A DNA stretch of 64,000 nucleotides from Pseudarthrobacter defluvii (GTDB lineage Bacteria; Actinomycetota; Actinomycetes; Actinomycetales; Micrococcaceae). Every line of letters starts with the position of its first letter. Position 1 is the first letter of the stretch. Both the position numbers and the translations under genes were made by a program. This document shows, piece by piece, positions 42,860 through 51,579 of this stretch. The stretch spans positions 1,674,001 through 1,738,000 of the forward strand of contig NZ_CP066362.1 of the NCBI RefSeq assembly GCF_030323865.1, written 5' to 3'. Below the pieces are notes generated by a model. The model was not told the DNA's origin, did no database searches, and saw only the letters and a list, made by a program, of their open reading frames with translations.

Positions 42860-44089
42860 ATGCCGGAAGACCGCCACCACGCAGGACAAGCTCCCGGACG
42901 CACCCCCGACCTTCCGCCCGCTCCCGCCTATGGGCACCGCTCCATCGCGGAAGTCCTGACCAGCGGTGCCGCCAGCCTTGGCGTGGAAGGCTTCACGAAT
43001 ACTCTGGGGCTTCCGGCCGCCCAAAAAATCTGTATCGTGCTCGCGGACGGCCTGGGCCGGAACCTCCTGAAGCAAAAGGCCGCCCACACGCCCTTCCTGC
43101 GCTCGGTGATGCAGGCAGGCCAGGCGGAGGTCCCGGTGTGGCTGGACTCAGCCTTTCCGTCCACCACCGCTGCAGCACTGTCCAGCTTCGGAACCGGACT
43201 TCCGGCCGGGCAGCACGGCATGGTGGGCTACGACGTCCTGGACCCGGACCAGGACAAAGTGGTCAACCTGCTTGGAAACTGGGATCCCGGCGTCGACCCC
43301 TCCACTTGGCAGCCGTTCCCCACGGTCTTTGAACGGATTGCCGGGGAGGTGGATGTCAGCACCGTCAGCCTCGCCCAGTTCGACAGCTCGCCCATGACCC
43401 GGGCAGCGCTGCGGGGTGGCAGGTTCATCTCCGGGACAACCTCCCACGCGCGAACTGCCGCCGCTGCCGAGGCCATGGCTGCCTCCGGCCGGTCCCTGAT
43501 GTATTTCTACGTCAATGAACTGGACAAGGCAGGGCACCGCTACGGCAGCAGGTCCGAACAGTGGGAACACCAGCTGGAAGAGCTCGACGCCACGGTCAAG
43601 CGGCTCAACTCCTCCCTTCCGTCCGGCACCACCATCCTGCTCACCGCCGACCACGGGATGCTGGACATCCCCGAGTCGCAGCGCCTTGATTTTTCCAAGG
43701 ACCCGGAGTTGGTGGACGGCGTCCGCCACACCGCCGGTGAACCGCGCATGGTGCACCTGTACCTGGATGAGGCGCACCTGGAGTCCGCTGCCGGCGCCCG
43801 CGACCGGCTGCTGGGCGCCTGGAAAGCCCGGTTCGGTGACCGAGTGTGGGCCTTCACCCGGGAGGAGGCCGTTGCCGGTGGGCTCTTTGGTGACGTACGT
43901 CCCGCTGTTGAAGGCAGGATCGGTGACGTGATGATCGCGGCGCGTGACGCCGTCGCGCTTTACGACGGCCGGCGCATGCGGCCCACGGCCATGGAAGTGG
44001 TGGGCCAGCACGGCTCACTGACCAAGGCTGAGCGGGAGGTCCCGCTGCTCTGCTTTGCCGCTGAAGGAAAGGGCCGCCGCCGTGGCTGA
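42860..44089 (+). CDS. Alkaline phosphatase superfamily nucleotide pyrophosphatase/phosphodiesterase
   Basis: A 409-residue metal-dependent hydrolase. The fold is shown by VLADGLGRNLL (Asp63, metal), the nucleophile region FPSTTAAALSSFGTG (Ser101 to Thr103), the ELDKAGHRYG segment and the C-terminal TADHGM, all typical of the nucleotide pyrophosphatase branch. The substrate is not known; no signal peptide is seen, so it is probably cytoplasmic. ATG 42860 lies one base after the DUF5998 stop, and the 3' end overlaps the thymidine kinase start by eight bases, giving a tight three-gene operon and a possible nucleotide-recycling role. Confidence 0.86.
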   Translation: MPEDRHHAGQAPGRTPDLPPAPAYGHRSIAEVLTSGAASLGVEGFTNTLGLPAAQKICIVLADGLGRNLLKQKAAHTPFLRSVMQAGQAEVPVWLDSAFPSTTAAALSSFGTGLPAGQHGMVGYDVLDPDQDKVVNLLGNWDPGVDPSTWQPFPTVFERIAGEVDVSTVSLAQFDSSPMTRAALRGGRFISGTTSHARTAAAAEAMAASGRSLMYFYVNELDKAGHRYGSRSEQWEHQLEELDATVKRLNSSLPSGTTILLTADHGMLDIPESQRLDFSKDPELVDGVRHTAGEPRMVHLYLDEAHLESAAGARDRLLGAWKARFGDRVWAFTREEAVAGGLFGDVRPAVEGRIGDVMIAARDAVALYDGRRMRPTAMEVVGQHGSLTKAEREVPLLCFAAEGKGRRRG

Positions 44090-44822
44090 GCTCATCTTCT
44101 TCTCCGGCACCATGGACTGCGGCAAATCAACGCTGGCCCTGCAGATGGACTATAACCACCGGGCCCGCGGGCGCGGCGGCGTACGGTTCAGCCGCAATGA
44201 CCGCGCCGGCGAGTCCCGGATCTCAAGCCGCCTGGGCCTGGAAACGGATGCGGTGGAGGTGCTGGACAGCACGGACTTCTGGGAGGAAGTGATGATCCGG
44301 CGTACCCAGGGCCGGCGGGTGGACTACCTGATCTGCGACGAAGCGCAGTTCTATACCCCTGAGCAGGTGGAGCAACTGGCCAAGGTGGTGGACGAAATTG
44401 ACGTGGACGTCTTCGCGTTCGGCATTACTGCCGACTTCCGCACCCGGTTGTTCCCCGGTTCGCAGCGCCTGATCGAGCTCGCCGACCGCGTGCAAGTACT
44501 CCAGGTGGAGGCGCTGTGCTGGTGCGGGCGCCGGGCCACGCACAACGCCAGGACGGTCGACGGCGTCATGGTCACCGAAGGGGCGCAGGTGGTGGTGGGC
44601 GACGTGGACATGGTGGTCGAGGCCGCCGCCCCGGAGGCCGGGCATGTTCCCGTGGTGGGATACGAGACGCTGTGCAGGCGCCACTTCATGCGGCGGGTCA
44701 CGGCGCACGGTGCTTCTTTAATGGCCCAGCAGGACCAGCTGCTGCCGTTCGACGTGGACGCGTGCCTGTGGCGCGGCTCCGGCGGCCTGGGGGAGAAGCA
44801 CGGGGGCGACGGGGAAGGCTGA
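44082..44822 (+). CDS. tdk: Thymidine kinase (TK1 type)
   Basis: A 246-residue salvage enzyme that phosphorylates thymidine with ATP. The Walker A is GTMDCGKST (9-17), the catalytic Asp86-Glu87 pair is in ICDEAQFYTPEQV, and the zinc site is formed by Cys146 and Cys148 (CWCGRRATHNAR) with Cys198 and His201 (LCRRHF). The lasso segment VEALCWCGRRA is normal. GTG 44082 begins the conserved MAELIFFSG and overlaps the preceding gene by eight bases; the frame extends nine codons upstream. A C-terminal tail of about 45 residues is less conserved. Confidence 0.92.
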   Translation: MAELIFFSGTMDCGKSTLALQMDYNHRARGRGGVRFSRNDRAGESRISSRLGLETDAVEVLDSTDFWEEVMIRRTQGRRVDYLICDEAQFYTPEQVEQLAKVVDEIDVDVFAFGITADFRTRLFPGSQRLIELADRVQVLQVEALCWCGRRATHNARTVDGVMVTEGAQVVVGDVDMVVEAAAPEAGHVPVVGYETLCRRHFMRRVTAHGASLMAQQDQLLPFDVDACLWRGSGGLGEKHGGDGEG

Positions 44823-44879
44823 TTCCGTGGGCCCGCGCCTGCCTTGACCGAAATGGCAGTCCAGGGTTCCGGGCTTGAG

Positions 44880-45836
44880 TTAGTCCGTTGGATCCAGTTG
44901 GTGCACGACGGAGGCTGGACCGCCGGCACCCAGTGGTGGCTCGGGTGGGACAGCGCCGTCCTTGCCAGTGCGCAGTTTGAGTTCGCTGACAAGCGCGCCA
45001 ACCACAATGAAGATGGCGCCGGCCACCGCGACCGGAGGAAGCCGGTCGCCCGCAATCCGGCCGATGATCGCAGCCCAAACGGGCTCGCCAGCGTAGATGA
45101 TCGTTGCTCTTGTCGGCGAAACCGATCGCTGGGCCCAGTTCATGGTGAGCTGGATGACGCAGCTAAAAGTCCCTAGGGCGACCGCCGCTCCCACCCACAC
45201 CCATGAGAACGCAGGCAATTCCTCTCCGACCATAGGCACGGCCACGAAGCCCAGTGATCCCGCAACGAGCAACTGCACCACGGTCACCCGGCCGAGGTGC
45301 ACTTTGCCTGCGAACCAACCGATGAGGATGATCTCCGCTGCGATCGGAAGGGTGCTGGCGACAGTCGCGATCTCCCCGGAGCTGAAGGTGAAGCCGACGC
45401 TCGCTGGGTCGGCGAGCAGCACGAGACCGACGAAGGCCAGCCCGACACCGATCCATGCTGAAAGCCCTGGCGGTTTCCTGAACACCATCCACTGCAGGAC
45501 CGGTACAAGCGGAACGTAGAGAGCCGTAATGAACGCGGAAGTGCTGCTGTCGATCGTTTGAAGACCAACGGTTTGAAGTCCGTAGCCCAGGAAGATCATG
45601 ACGCCGATGGCTGAGCCTGCCGCAATCTCCTTCAAGGTAATGCCACAAAGGACACGTGCGAAAATGACGGCGCTGATGAGGCCTGCGGTCAAAAACCGCA
45701 TGCCAACAAAAAACCACGGTCCGCTGTACTGTACGGCGACGTGAACGATCAGGAAGGTCGCCCCCCACACTGCAGTGATGAGGACGAGGGCAAGTTCCTG
45801 TCGGGAGAACTGGTTCCGAGGGGCAGTGTGCAACAT
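44880..45836 (-). CDS. EamA/DMT-superfamily transporter
   Basis: A 318-residue permease with ten hydrophobic helices in two EamA repeats, the first from ELALVLITAVWGATFLIVH and the second from IATVASTLPIAAEIILIGW. Signatures such as STSAFITALYVPLVPVLQW and PTRATIIYAGEPVWAAI fit the YdcZ/RhaT-type DMT group. The substrate is unknown. ATG 45836 has AAGGTGAG upstream. It is divergent from an XRE-cupin regulator across only 31 bp, which strongly suggests that the regulator controls it. The C-terminus is Pro/Gly-rich. Confidence 0.86.
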   Translation of the reverse strand: MLHTAPRNQFSRQELALVLITAVWGATFLIVHVAVQYSGPWFFVGMRFLTAGLISAVIFARVLCGITLKEIAAGSAIGVMIFLGYGLQTVGLQTIDSSTSAFITALYVPLVPVLQWMVFRKPPGLSAWIGVGLAFVGLVLLADPASVGFTFSSGEIATVASTLPIAAEIILIGWFAGKVHLGRVTVVQLLVAGSLGFVAVPMVGEELPAFSWVWVGAAVALGTFSCVIQLTMNWAQRSVSPTRATIIYAGEPVWAAIIGRIAGDRLPPVAVAGAIFIVVGALVSELKLRTGKDGAVPPEPPLGAGGPASVVHQLDPTD

Positions 45837-45867
45837 AATGCTCACCTTATGGTGCAGAATAGTGCAC
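45837..45867. promoter_or_regulatory. Compact divergent promoter of the EamA and XRE genes
   Basis: Only 31 bp separate the two ATGs. They hold TATTCT (minus, 45861-45856) for the transporter, TATGGT (plus, 45848-45853) for the regulator and a GTGCA repeat in tandem (45852-45856 and 45862-45866) as a likely binding site. Confidence 0.45.
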
Positions 45868-46422
45868 ATGCAAAATGAGGGAGCAGCCAGGGTCCTGGAC
45901 CACGTCAGTGCGAACGTACGGCGGTTTCGCGCGGCGGCACAACTCAGCCAAGTCGCCTTGGCTGATCGCGCCGGCGTCAGTCGACGCACGGTGGTCAAGC
46001 TCGAGGCTGGTGAGGCGAACATCAGCCTGACAGGTCTTGATCATCTCGCTGACGCGCTGGGTGTCACCTTCGTCGATCTCGTTGCCGCACCGGCCGCGCA
46101 CCATGCAAACATCAGCGAAGTTGCATGGCGAGGAAACCGGCAAGGCAGCATCGCGGTGCTGCTGGCATCGGTTCCCGCTACCAAGGATGCCCAGCTGTGG
46201 GCCTGGACCCTGGAACCGGGCGACCGCTACGACGCGGAGCCTGATCCGGTGGGTTGGTCTGAAATGATCTTCGTCTCCGAAGGATCAATTCGGGTTGAAC
46301 AAGAAGACGGTCCCACCGAACTCAATACAGGTGACCACCTCGCCTTCCCCACCTCGCAGCAGTACGCGTACGCAAACCTTGGTGACACCCGGGCACGCTT
46401 TGTGCGTGTCGTTGTCAGTTGA
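45868..46422 (+). CDS. XRE family transcriptional regulator with cupin domain
   Basis: A 184-residue regulator. The N-terminal helix-turn-helix (about 14-68) reads VSANVRRFRAAAQLSQVALAD, then RAGVSRRTVVKLEAGEANIS. The C-terminal cupin (about 105-184) has the usual GD.Y and EGSIRVEQEDG strands with a GDHLAFPTSQQYAYAN segment, which senses a small ligand in this family. ATG 45868 is preceded by the very short divergent region; the frame extends 31 codons into the transporter gene. It most likely controls the EamA gene, as in other XRE-cupin/permease pairs, with the exported metabolite as effector. Confidence 0.86.
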   Translation: MQNEGAARVLDHVSANVRRFRAAAQLSQVALADRAGVSRRTVVKLEAGEANISLTGLDHLADALGVTFVDLVAAPAAHHANISEVAWRGNRQGSIAVLLASVPATKDAQLWAWTLEPGDRYDAEPDPVGWSEMIFVSEGSIRVEQEDGPTELNTGDHLAFPTSQQYAYANLGDTRARFVRVVVS

Positions 46423-46516
46423 TTCGGCTGCCATACGTCTAATACGCTGCGGCAGGAGTTGAGCGCCCTTGATGGCAGCCAACTCCTCGTTCAACGTGAT
46501 TGTCAGACCCCCTTGC

Positions 46517-46522
46517 CATTAT
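46517..46522 (+). promoter_or_regulatory. -10-like hexamer CATTAT of a leaderless start (DUF222/HNH gene)
   Basis: CATTAT is followed by six bases and then ATG 46529. Confidence 0.35.
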
Positions 46523-46528
46523 TGGCTT

Positions 46529-48111
46529 ATGGGGAAGGCAGCGGTAAGCAGGGCTTATGCGGACATCCGGGCTGCCCTTGCTGTGTTGAATGCGGAGGTG
46601 GATGGGTTCGGGTTGGAGCCGTTTTCGGTGGCTGATCCGTTGGCGGGGCTGGCGGATGGGTGCCTGGATATTTTGGCCGGTGCCCGTGAGGTTGAAGCCG
46701 GGTTGGCGGGGCTGAAGGCGAAGACTGCCGTGGCTTACGGAGAGAGTGCCGGTGCTGTTGCCGGTCCGGGTGTGCCGGTGCAGGCGCAGGAGATGGCGGT
46801 CACGGCGGAGATCGGGTGTGTGCTGGCGTTGGGGCCGCGGGCGGCGTCCTCGTTCCTGGCGACTTCGCACGCCGTTGTTTCCTCGTTGCCGCGAACGTTG
46901 GCGGGGCTGCAGACCGGGACCCTGTCGTGGCAGCACGCGGTGGTGATGGCGGACGAGGCCGCGTGTCTGGATGCTGCGGGGGCGGCGGCGTTGGAAGCCC
47001 ATTTCCTTGACCCTGACGCCCAGGACCCTGCTCGGGGGTGTCCGTGGGGCAGATGCCGGCGCATCGGTTTCGGGTCAAGGCCAGGACGTGGCGGGAACGC
47101 CACCACGCCGAGAGCATCGAAGTACGCCATGCCAAGGGGATCGCGGATCGGCGGGTGGAGTTCCGTCCGGACCAGGACGGGATGGCCTGGCTGTCCGCGT
47201 GCCTGCCGGCGGCTGAGGCGTTGGCCGGGTGGAACCGGCTCACCGCGATTGCCCGCAGCATGCAGGGCCCGGACGAGTGCCGGACCATGCCGCAGCTGCG
47301 GGCGGACGAGTTCGCCGAGGCGATCCTCGGCAGCCCCGTCTTCACAGAAGGGAACGGTAACGGCGTCTTGAGTGTCTGCGCCGCTTTGAGTATCTCCGGT
47401 GCATCTGATGCTCCTGTAGCTGACGGGGACAGGGCGGCTGCCGGTTACGGAACCGCTACCCAGTCCACTGGACGTGCCAGCGGTAGTGCAGGCGCCGCTG
47501 CCGGACGGGAGTCGTGGTCATCACCGATCCGCGCGCAAGTCCTGGTCACGGTTCCGGTGTTCTCCCTGATGGGCGTGACTGACGAGCCGGCCGTGCTGGA
47601 CGGGTACGGGCCGATCCCGCCGTCGATGGCCCGGGACCTGGTCGCGAACGGGGCAACGTCGTTTTACCGGGTGTTGGTGGATCCGCGGGACGGGGCGCCG
47701 CTGGAGATCGGGCGGACGAGTTACCGGGTGACCGGGGCGATGCGGGCTTGGTTGCGGATGCGGGACGGTAAGTGCCCGTTCCCGGGCTGCAGCAACAACT
47801 CCCTGGACAACGACGCCGACCACATCCTCGCCTGGGCAAAAGGCGGCACCACCGGGATCAGCAACCTGGGGCAGCCCTGCCCGAAACACCACAAGCTCCG
47901 GCACGCCACCGGCTGGAAACCCAGTCCGGCCGCGAAGAACGAGCCGCCCGGCTGGATTTCACCCACCGGCCGGCATTACCCGAGCGAGCACCAGGACTGG
48001 GAACCACCCCACTGGCCAGGTGGATTGGGAACGGGCAGCGTCGACATCGTTCGGCAGACCGGGTCCCCTTGGGAAGATACCCTGGAGCAGTTCCTGCGCG
48101 CCCATGCCTGA
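46529..48111 (+). pseudogene. DUF222/HNH endonuclease-domain protein (13E12 type), frameshifted
   Basis: A two-frame copy of the DUF222-HNH family, a multi-copy family in actinobacteria (13E12 repeats of M. tuberculosis). The first frame encodes the DUF222 N-terminus from MGKAAVSRAYADIRAAL to about PARGCP near 47043; the second continues from VGQMPAHRFRVKARTWRERHH to the HNH motif (CPFPGCSNNSLDNDADHILAW and CPKHHKLRH) and the end at 48111. Restoring one G in the G-rich run near 47043-47047 would make the frames continuous, so a single-base deletion or a sequencing error explains the break. The HNH ligands are otherwise intact. It sits in the accessory segment of the window. Confidence 0.8.
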
Positions 48112-48142
48112 CCGGCTTCGAGTGCCGTTGTCCTGTGTGACG

Positions 48143-48748
48143 TCAGCTGATACGGCGGTAGCGGATGTGCGTAGCAAGCGGTGAGTGCAGTACCTCGACG
48201 GGTTCGAAGCCGAAGGACTCAATGCCATCGAACATTCGCTCGCCGGATCCCAGCAAGACCGGCGCGATGTCGAGGGTGAGTTCATCAATCACCCCTGCTT
48301 GCAACGCCTGCCTGACAGTGGAGGCTCCGCCTGCGATATCCACCCCTTTGCCGCCGGCGGCATCCAGTGCTGCCGCATAAGCAGCGTCGAAGCCGCTGGT
48401 AACAAAGTGGAAAGTCGTCCCGCCCTCCATCTGGATGGGGTCATGGGGATAATGCGTCAGCACGAAAACGGGAGCGTGGTACGGCGGTTCCGGCCCCCAC
48501 CAGCCGGACCAGTCAGCATCCCACTCGCCGCGGATAGGGCCGTACATATTTCGCCCCATCACGTATGCTCCCCGTGGGCGCATCAGCCATTCGGTCGCAG
48601 TCTTGTCGGCATCGTTGGCCCGGGGATCGCCGATGTGCCAGCCATGCAGTTCCAGCCCGCGCTTGCCCAACGGGTTCTCGCGGCTCTGGTCAGGCCCGGC
48701 GACGAAGCCGTCCAGCGACATGGACATGTGGCAGGTAGTGTCCGGCAC
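48143..48748 (-). CDS. Dihydrofolate reductase-like (RibD C-terminal) protein
   Basis: A 201-residue member of the DHFR/RibD reductase superfamily. It has the start CHMSMSLDGFVAGPDQS, the central GAYVMGRNMYGPIRGEW, the cofactor-binding GGKGVDIAGGASTVRQAL and the C-terminal DELTLDIAPVLLGSGERMF that define the family. Many such standalone proteins are not true DHFRs, and the substrate is unknown. GTG 48748 has a perfect GGAGG seven bases upstream. It converges with the HNH gene and lies downstream of sepH on the same strand. Confidence 0.88.
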   Translation of the reverse strand: MPDTTCHMSMSLDGFVAGPDQSRENPLGKRGLELHGWHIGDPRANDADKTATEWLMRPRGAYVMGRNMYGPIRGEWDADWSGWWGPEPPYHAPVFVLTHYPHDPIQMEGGTTFHFVTSGFDAAYAAALDAAGGKGVDIAGGASTVRQALQAGVIDELTLDIAPVLLGSGERMFDGIESFGFEPVEVLHSPLATHIRYRRIS

Positions 48749-48857
48749 GGGAAACCTCCGTAATTACAGCGTCTGACTGATGGCGTGCCGGGATCCTAGC
48801 ATGCAGCGCAGGCAGGAACGACCCCGTACGGAAGGAAGACGGAAGGAAGAAAAGCCC

Positions 48858-50177
48858 TTAGTCGCTCCGGGTGCCGAAGACGATTTCATCCCAGGACGGC
48901 ACGCTGGACCGCTTTGGGCGGGCAGGCCGTTCCGGCGCCTCGGTCTCCGGCAGCTGCCCGGTGGCAGGTGACGCGTCGTCCTGTTTGGCGGAACGACGGG
49001 GATTGCTGCCCAGGAGTTCATCCAGCCCGGCCCCACCGGAGCTTCCGGAGCCTGCTTCGGTCGTGGAACCGGAGGGTTTCTGCGGGGACGCCGCAATGGT
49101 GATTTCCCTGGTATCCGTGCTGACGCCGTCGTGAAGCCGCAGGCCGTCGTCCTGGCCGTCGCGGTGCGGCGGAAGAAGGCTAAGCCTCGAAAGCATCGAC
49201 GGCCTGGTGTCCCTGCGCCGGATGAAGGAATCGCCTTGGGCGGCAGGCGCGTCCCGTTGGTCGTCCTGGGGCTCGGGTTCCTCTGCCTCAGGGTCGGTGG
49301 CCACCTCTGAAGGGCGGGGATGCGCGGCCGGCACACCATGGGTGAGGAGCATTGCCAGTGCATCATCGGAATCTTCGTCCACACCCAGCCGCTGCCCACG
49401 CCGTGACCTGAGCATGTCCAGCAGGCCATCGGATTCCTTGCCGGCATCCTGGGCAGGGCCGGCCTGGCCCCCGGGAGAGGCTTTGGAAGAATCCGCGTCG
49501 GTCTCGAAATCGAAGGGGCGGTCGGAAACCGCAGTGAGGCGGCGGGCGGGAACAGGGCCATCCAGCGGCTCGAGCTCACTCAGCTGCTGCGCCCAGCGGT
49601 TGGTGTTTTGCAGCGACTTCCGGGCCGGGTTGAACGTCCAGAGCGCCGGAGGTTCCTCACCGATTCCGGATGTCCCGCCTGCCTTGGCCTCGAAGCTTGC
49701 CGAGACGGTCCACGTACCGTCCTGGCGCCGCCACGAATCCCATTCCACGGTGGCGGGGTCAATGCCATGCGCTGAGAGCCGGTGGGCCACCATGTCGTCG
49801 AGGGTTGCGGGGTTGTCGCCGAACGCGGACCGGTAAATGTCGTGGCCGGGGGAGGGCGCCGCGACTTCAACTTTCCGCGCCTGCTGGGCAACATATTCGC
49901 GCTCCGCCAGGACGGGGCCTTCATAGCGCTCCACCTTGGCCAGCGGCATCCCGGACAACTCCGCGACGTCCGCAGCAGTTGCACCGGCGCGGATGCGGGC
50001 CTGGATGTCCCTGGGGGACATGGGAACAGCGGGCCGTTCCACGCGCGGTTTGGCCGTAGACCGGCTGGCTGTCCTGAGTGCCTCATCGATCGGCAGCTGG
50101 AACATCTCGCCGCCGGCCCCGCTCAACAGGAGATGTGTCCCGTCGTCGTGCACGCCTACAAGCCGTAGATCCTGCAT
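48858..50177 (-). CDS. sepH: Septation protein SepH
   Basis: A 439-residue FtsZ-associated regulator of cell division in actinobacteria. The DUF3071-type N-terminal domain (about 1-220) begins MQDLRLVGVHDDGTHLLLSG and carries a helix-turn-helix-like segment (54-88: SPRDIQARIRAGATAADVAE). The C-terminal half is disordered, rich in Ser/Ala/Pro/Asp, with a conserved acidic/basic end motif (KRSSVPSWDEIVFGTRSD) typical of SepH. Streptomyces and mycobacterial SepH bind FtsZ and stimulate filament assembly. ATG 50177 has GGAGGA upstream; the frame extends 15 codons further. Confidence 0.9.
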   Translation of the reverse strand: MQDLRLVGVHDDGTHLLLSGAGGEMFQLPIDEALRTASRSTAKPRVERPAVPMSPRDIQARIRAGATAADVAELSGMPLAKVERYEGPVLAEREYVAQQARKVEVAAPSPGHDIYRSAFGDNPATLDDMVAHRLSAHGIDPATVEWDSWRRQDGTWTVSASFEAKAGGTSGIGEEPPALWTFNPARKSLQNTNRWAQQLSELEPLDGPVPARRLTAVSDRPFDFETDADSSKASPGGQAGPAQDAGKESDGLLDMLRSRRGQRLGVDEDSDDALAMLLTHGVPAAHPRPSEVATDPEAEEPEPQDDQRDAPAAQGDSFIRRRDTRPSMLSRLSLLPPHRDGQDDGLRLHDGVSTDTREITIAASPQKPSGSTTEAGSGSSGGAGLDELLGSNPRRSAKQDDASPATGQLPETEAPERPARPKRSSVPSWDEIVFGTRSD

Positions 50178-50339
50178 ACAAATCCTCCACCCTGGCATTA
50201 CTATCAACCGAAACTCTGCCACCCGGCGGCGTGGATTTGGCTCAAGGAGCAGGGCGCGCCGTGATTTTCCGCTGGATTCCCTGGGTTGAAGGGAAGGTTC
50301 ACAAGCGGGCGAAGCGCCTGGGGCGGAATCCTGCGAGCG

Positions 50340-50828
50340 TCAGCGCCGGGTCAGGGCCGCTGTCAGTTGATCCGGATGGCGGGTGGAAGCGAGCCAGTAC
50401 GGGGTCCGGTCGGCCGGATCAGTGATCTCGATCTTCACCACGGGATCAATCCAGCCGCGGATGCACAGGTAGGCGAGACCGTTCAGCCGGGTGCCGCGCT
50501 CCGCCGTCGCCTCACCGGCAGTGAATTGCTGCACGCTGCCCACAAACCGGCGCTCAATGGTGGCCCTACCGACGTTGAGTGCGTCCCCGGTCACCGTGAT
50601 GGCGGGGGTCGAGACAACCAGGAGGACTGTGATGATCGCGAAGAGCACCAGCGCCGCTGTGTAACCCGCCGCCATGCTGATGGGCGCGAAGACCAGGATG
50701 CCCGCCGCCGAGACGCCGGCTGCGATGATCCAGATCCAGGCGTTGGGCCACAGCTTTTCCCTGTAGACCACGGGTGCGCCGGCTGAGGGCGTGCTGGGAA
50801 CGGATGCGTGCGGGCTTGATTCGGGCAT
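50340..50828 (-). CDS. DUF3093 membrane protein
   Basis: A 162-residue protein with two membrane helices (about 27-45 and 48-68: WPNAWIWIIAAGVSAAGILVF and AAGYTAALVLFAIITVLLVVS) and a C-terminal beta-rich cytoplasmic domain. The family signature is VVYREKLWPN followed by VTGDALNVGRATI and LCIRGWIDPVVKIEI. Function is unknown. It is divergent from dut in many actinobacteria, including M. tuberculosis. ATG 50828 begins the conserved part; the frame is open 27 codons upstream. The 162 bp to sepH hold nothing I can name. Confidence 0.86.
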   Translation of the reverse strand: MPESSPHASVPSTPSAGAPVVYREKLWPNAWIWIIAAGVSAAGILVFAPISMAAGYTAALVLFAIITVLLVVSTPAITVTGDALNVGRATIERRFVGSVQQFTAGEATAERGTRLNGLAYLCIRGWIDPVVKIEITDPADRTPYWLASTRHPDQLTAALTRR

Positions 50829-50949
50829 AGCCCAAGCTTTCCACCTTTGGCTGGGTATTTCACCTTGGGCCACCCCTGGTCCGGCCGCTCCGGCCAGCCG
50901 CGGGGCCACGGGCTGCCTAGGCTCGATTTGGGGGCGCGGGTTAGAGTGA

Positions 50950-51474
50950 GTGACTGTGACTGATCATCCCGCAACGGTAGACCTTGTCCCGGACGCAGCA
51001 TCGCCCGCTGCTGCTGCCCCCACCCTGCAGGTGCAGTTGAAGATGCTGGATCCGGAGCTGGAAGCGCCCTCCTACGCGCATCCCGGCGACGCCGGTGCCG
51101 ACCTTCGTGCCCGGGAGGACGTGGTCCTGTTGCCGGGGGAGCGCAAGCTGGTTCCCACCGGCGTGGCCATTGCACTGCCTGACGGGTTCGTGGCGCTGAT
51201 CCACCCCCGGTCCGGCCTGGCCACCAAGCACGGCCTTACGATCGTCAATGCTCCCGGCACCGTGGACGCAGGCTACCGTGGCGAGATTTCGGTAACCCTG
51301 CTCAACACCGATTCGGCCCGGCCGATAGAGCTTCGGCGCGGCGATAGAATTGCCCAAATGGTCATTCAGCGGGTGGAGCATGCCCAGTTCATTCCTGTCA
51401 GTGAATTGAGCGGATCCGTGCGCGGCACCGGAGGCTTTGGCTCCACCGGCGGGTTCAACGCCCCCGGAGCCTGA
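50950..51474 (+). CDS. dut: Deoxyuridine 5'-triphosphate nucleotidohydrolase
   Basis: A 174-residue trimeric dUTPase that hydrolyses dUTP to dUMP, preventing uracil in DNA and feeding dTMP synthesis. All five motifs are present: [48 protein letters not shown] and the C-terminal arm [10 protein letters not shown]. The first about 20 residues are a variable extension. GTG 50950 is used; GTG 50956 is also possible and sits eight bases after TAGAGT (50942-50947). It is divergent from DUF3093 and upstream of DUF3710, the usual actinobacterial order. Confidence 0.96.
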   Translation: MTVTDHPATVDLVPDAASPAAAAPTLQVQLKMLDPELEAPSYAHPGDAGADLRAREDVVLLPGERKLVPTGVAIALPDGFVALIHPRSGLATKHGLTIVNAPGTVDAGYRGEISVTLLNTDSARPIELRRGDRIAQMVIQRVEHAQFIPVSELSGSVRGTGGFGSTGGFNAPGA

Positions 51475-51579
51475 CCGCGGCTGCGCCCGCTGCCACGCCA
51501 GCATGCACGACGGCGGAACCTCCAGGGATCCGGCCGGCAGGTTTCATAACTGGCACATTGAAGAATTAAGGAGTCACCC

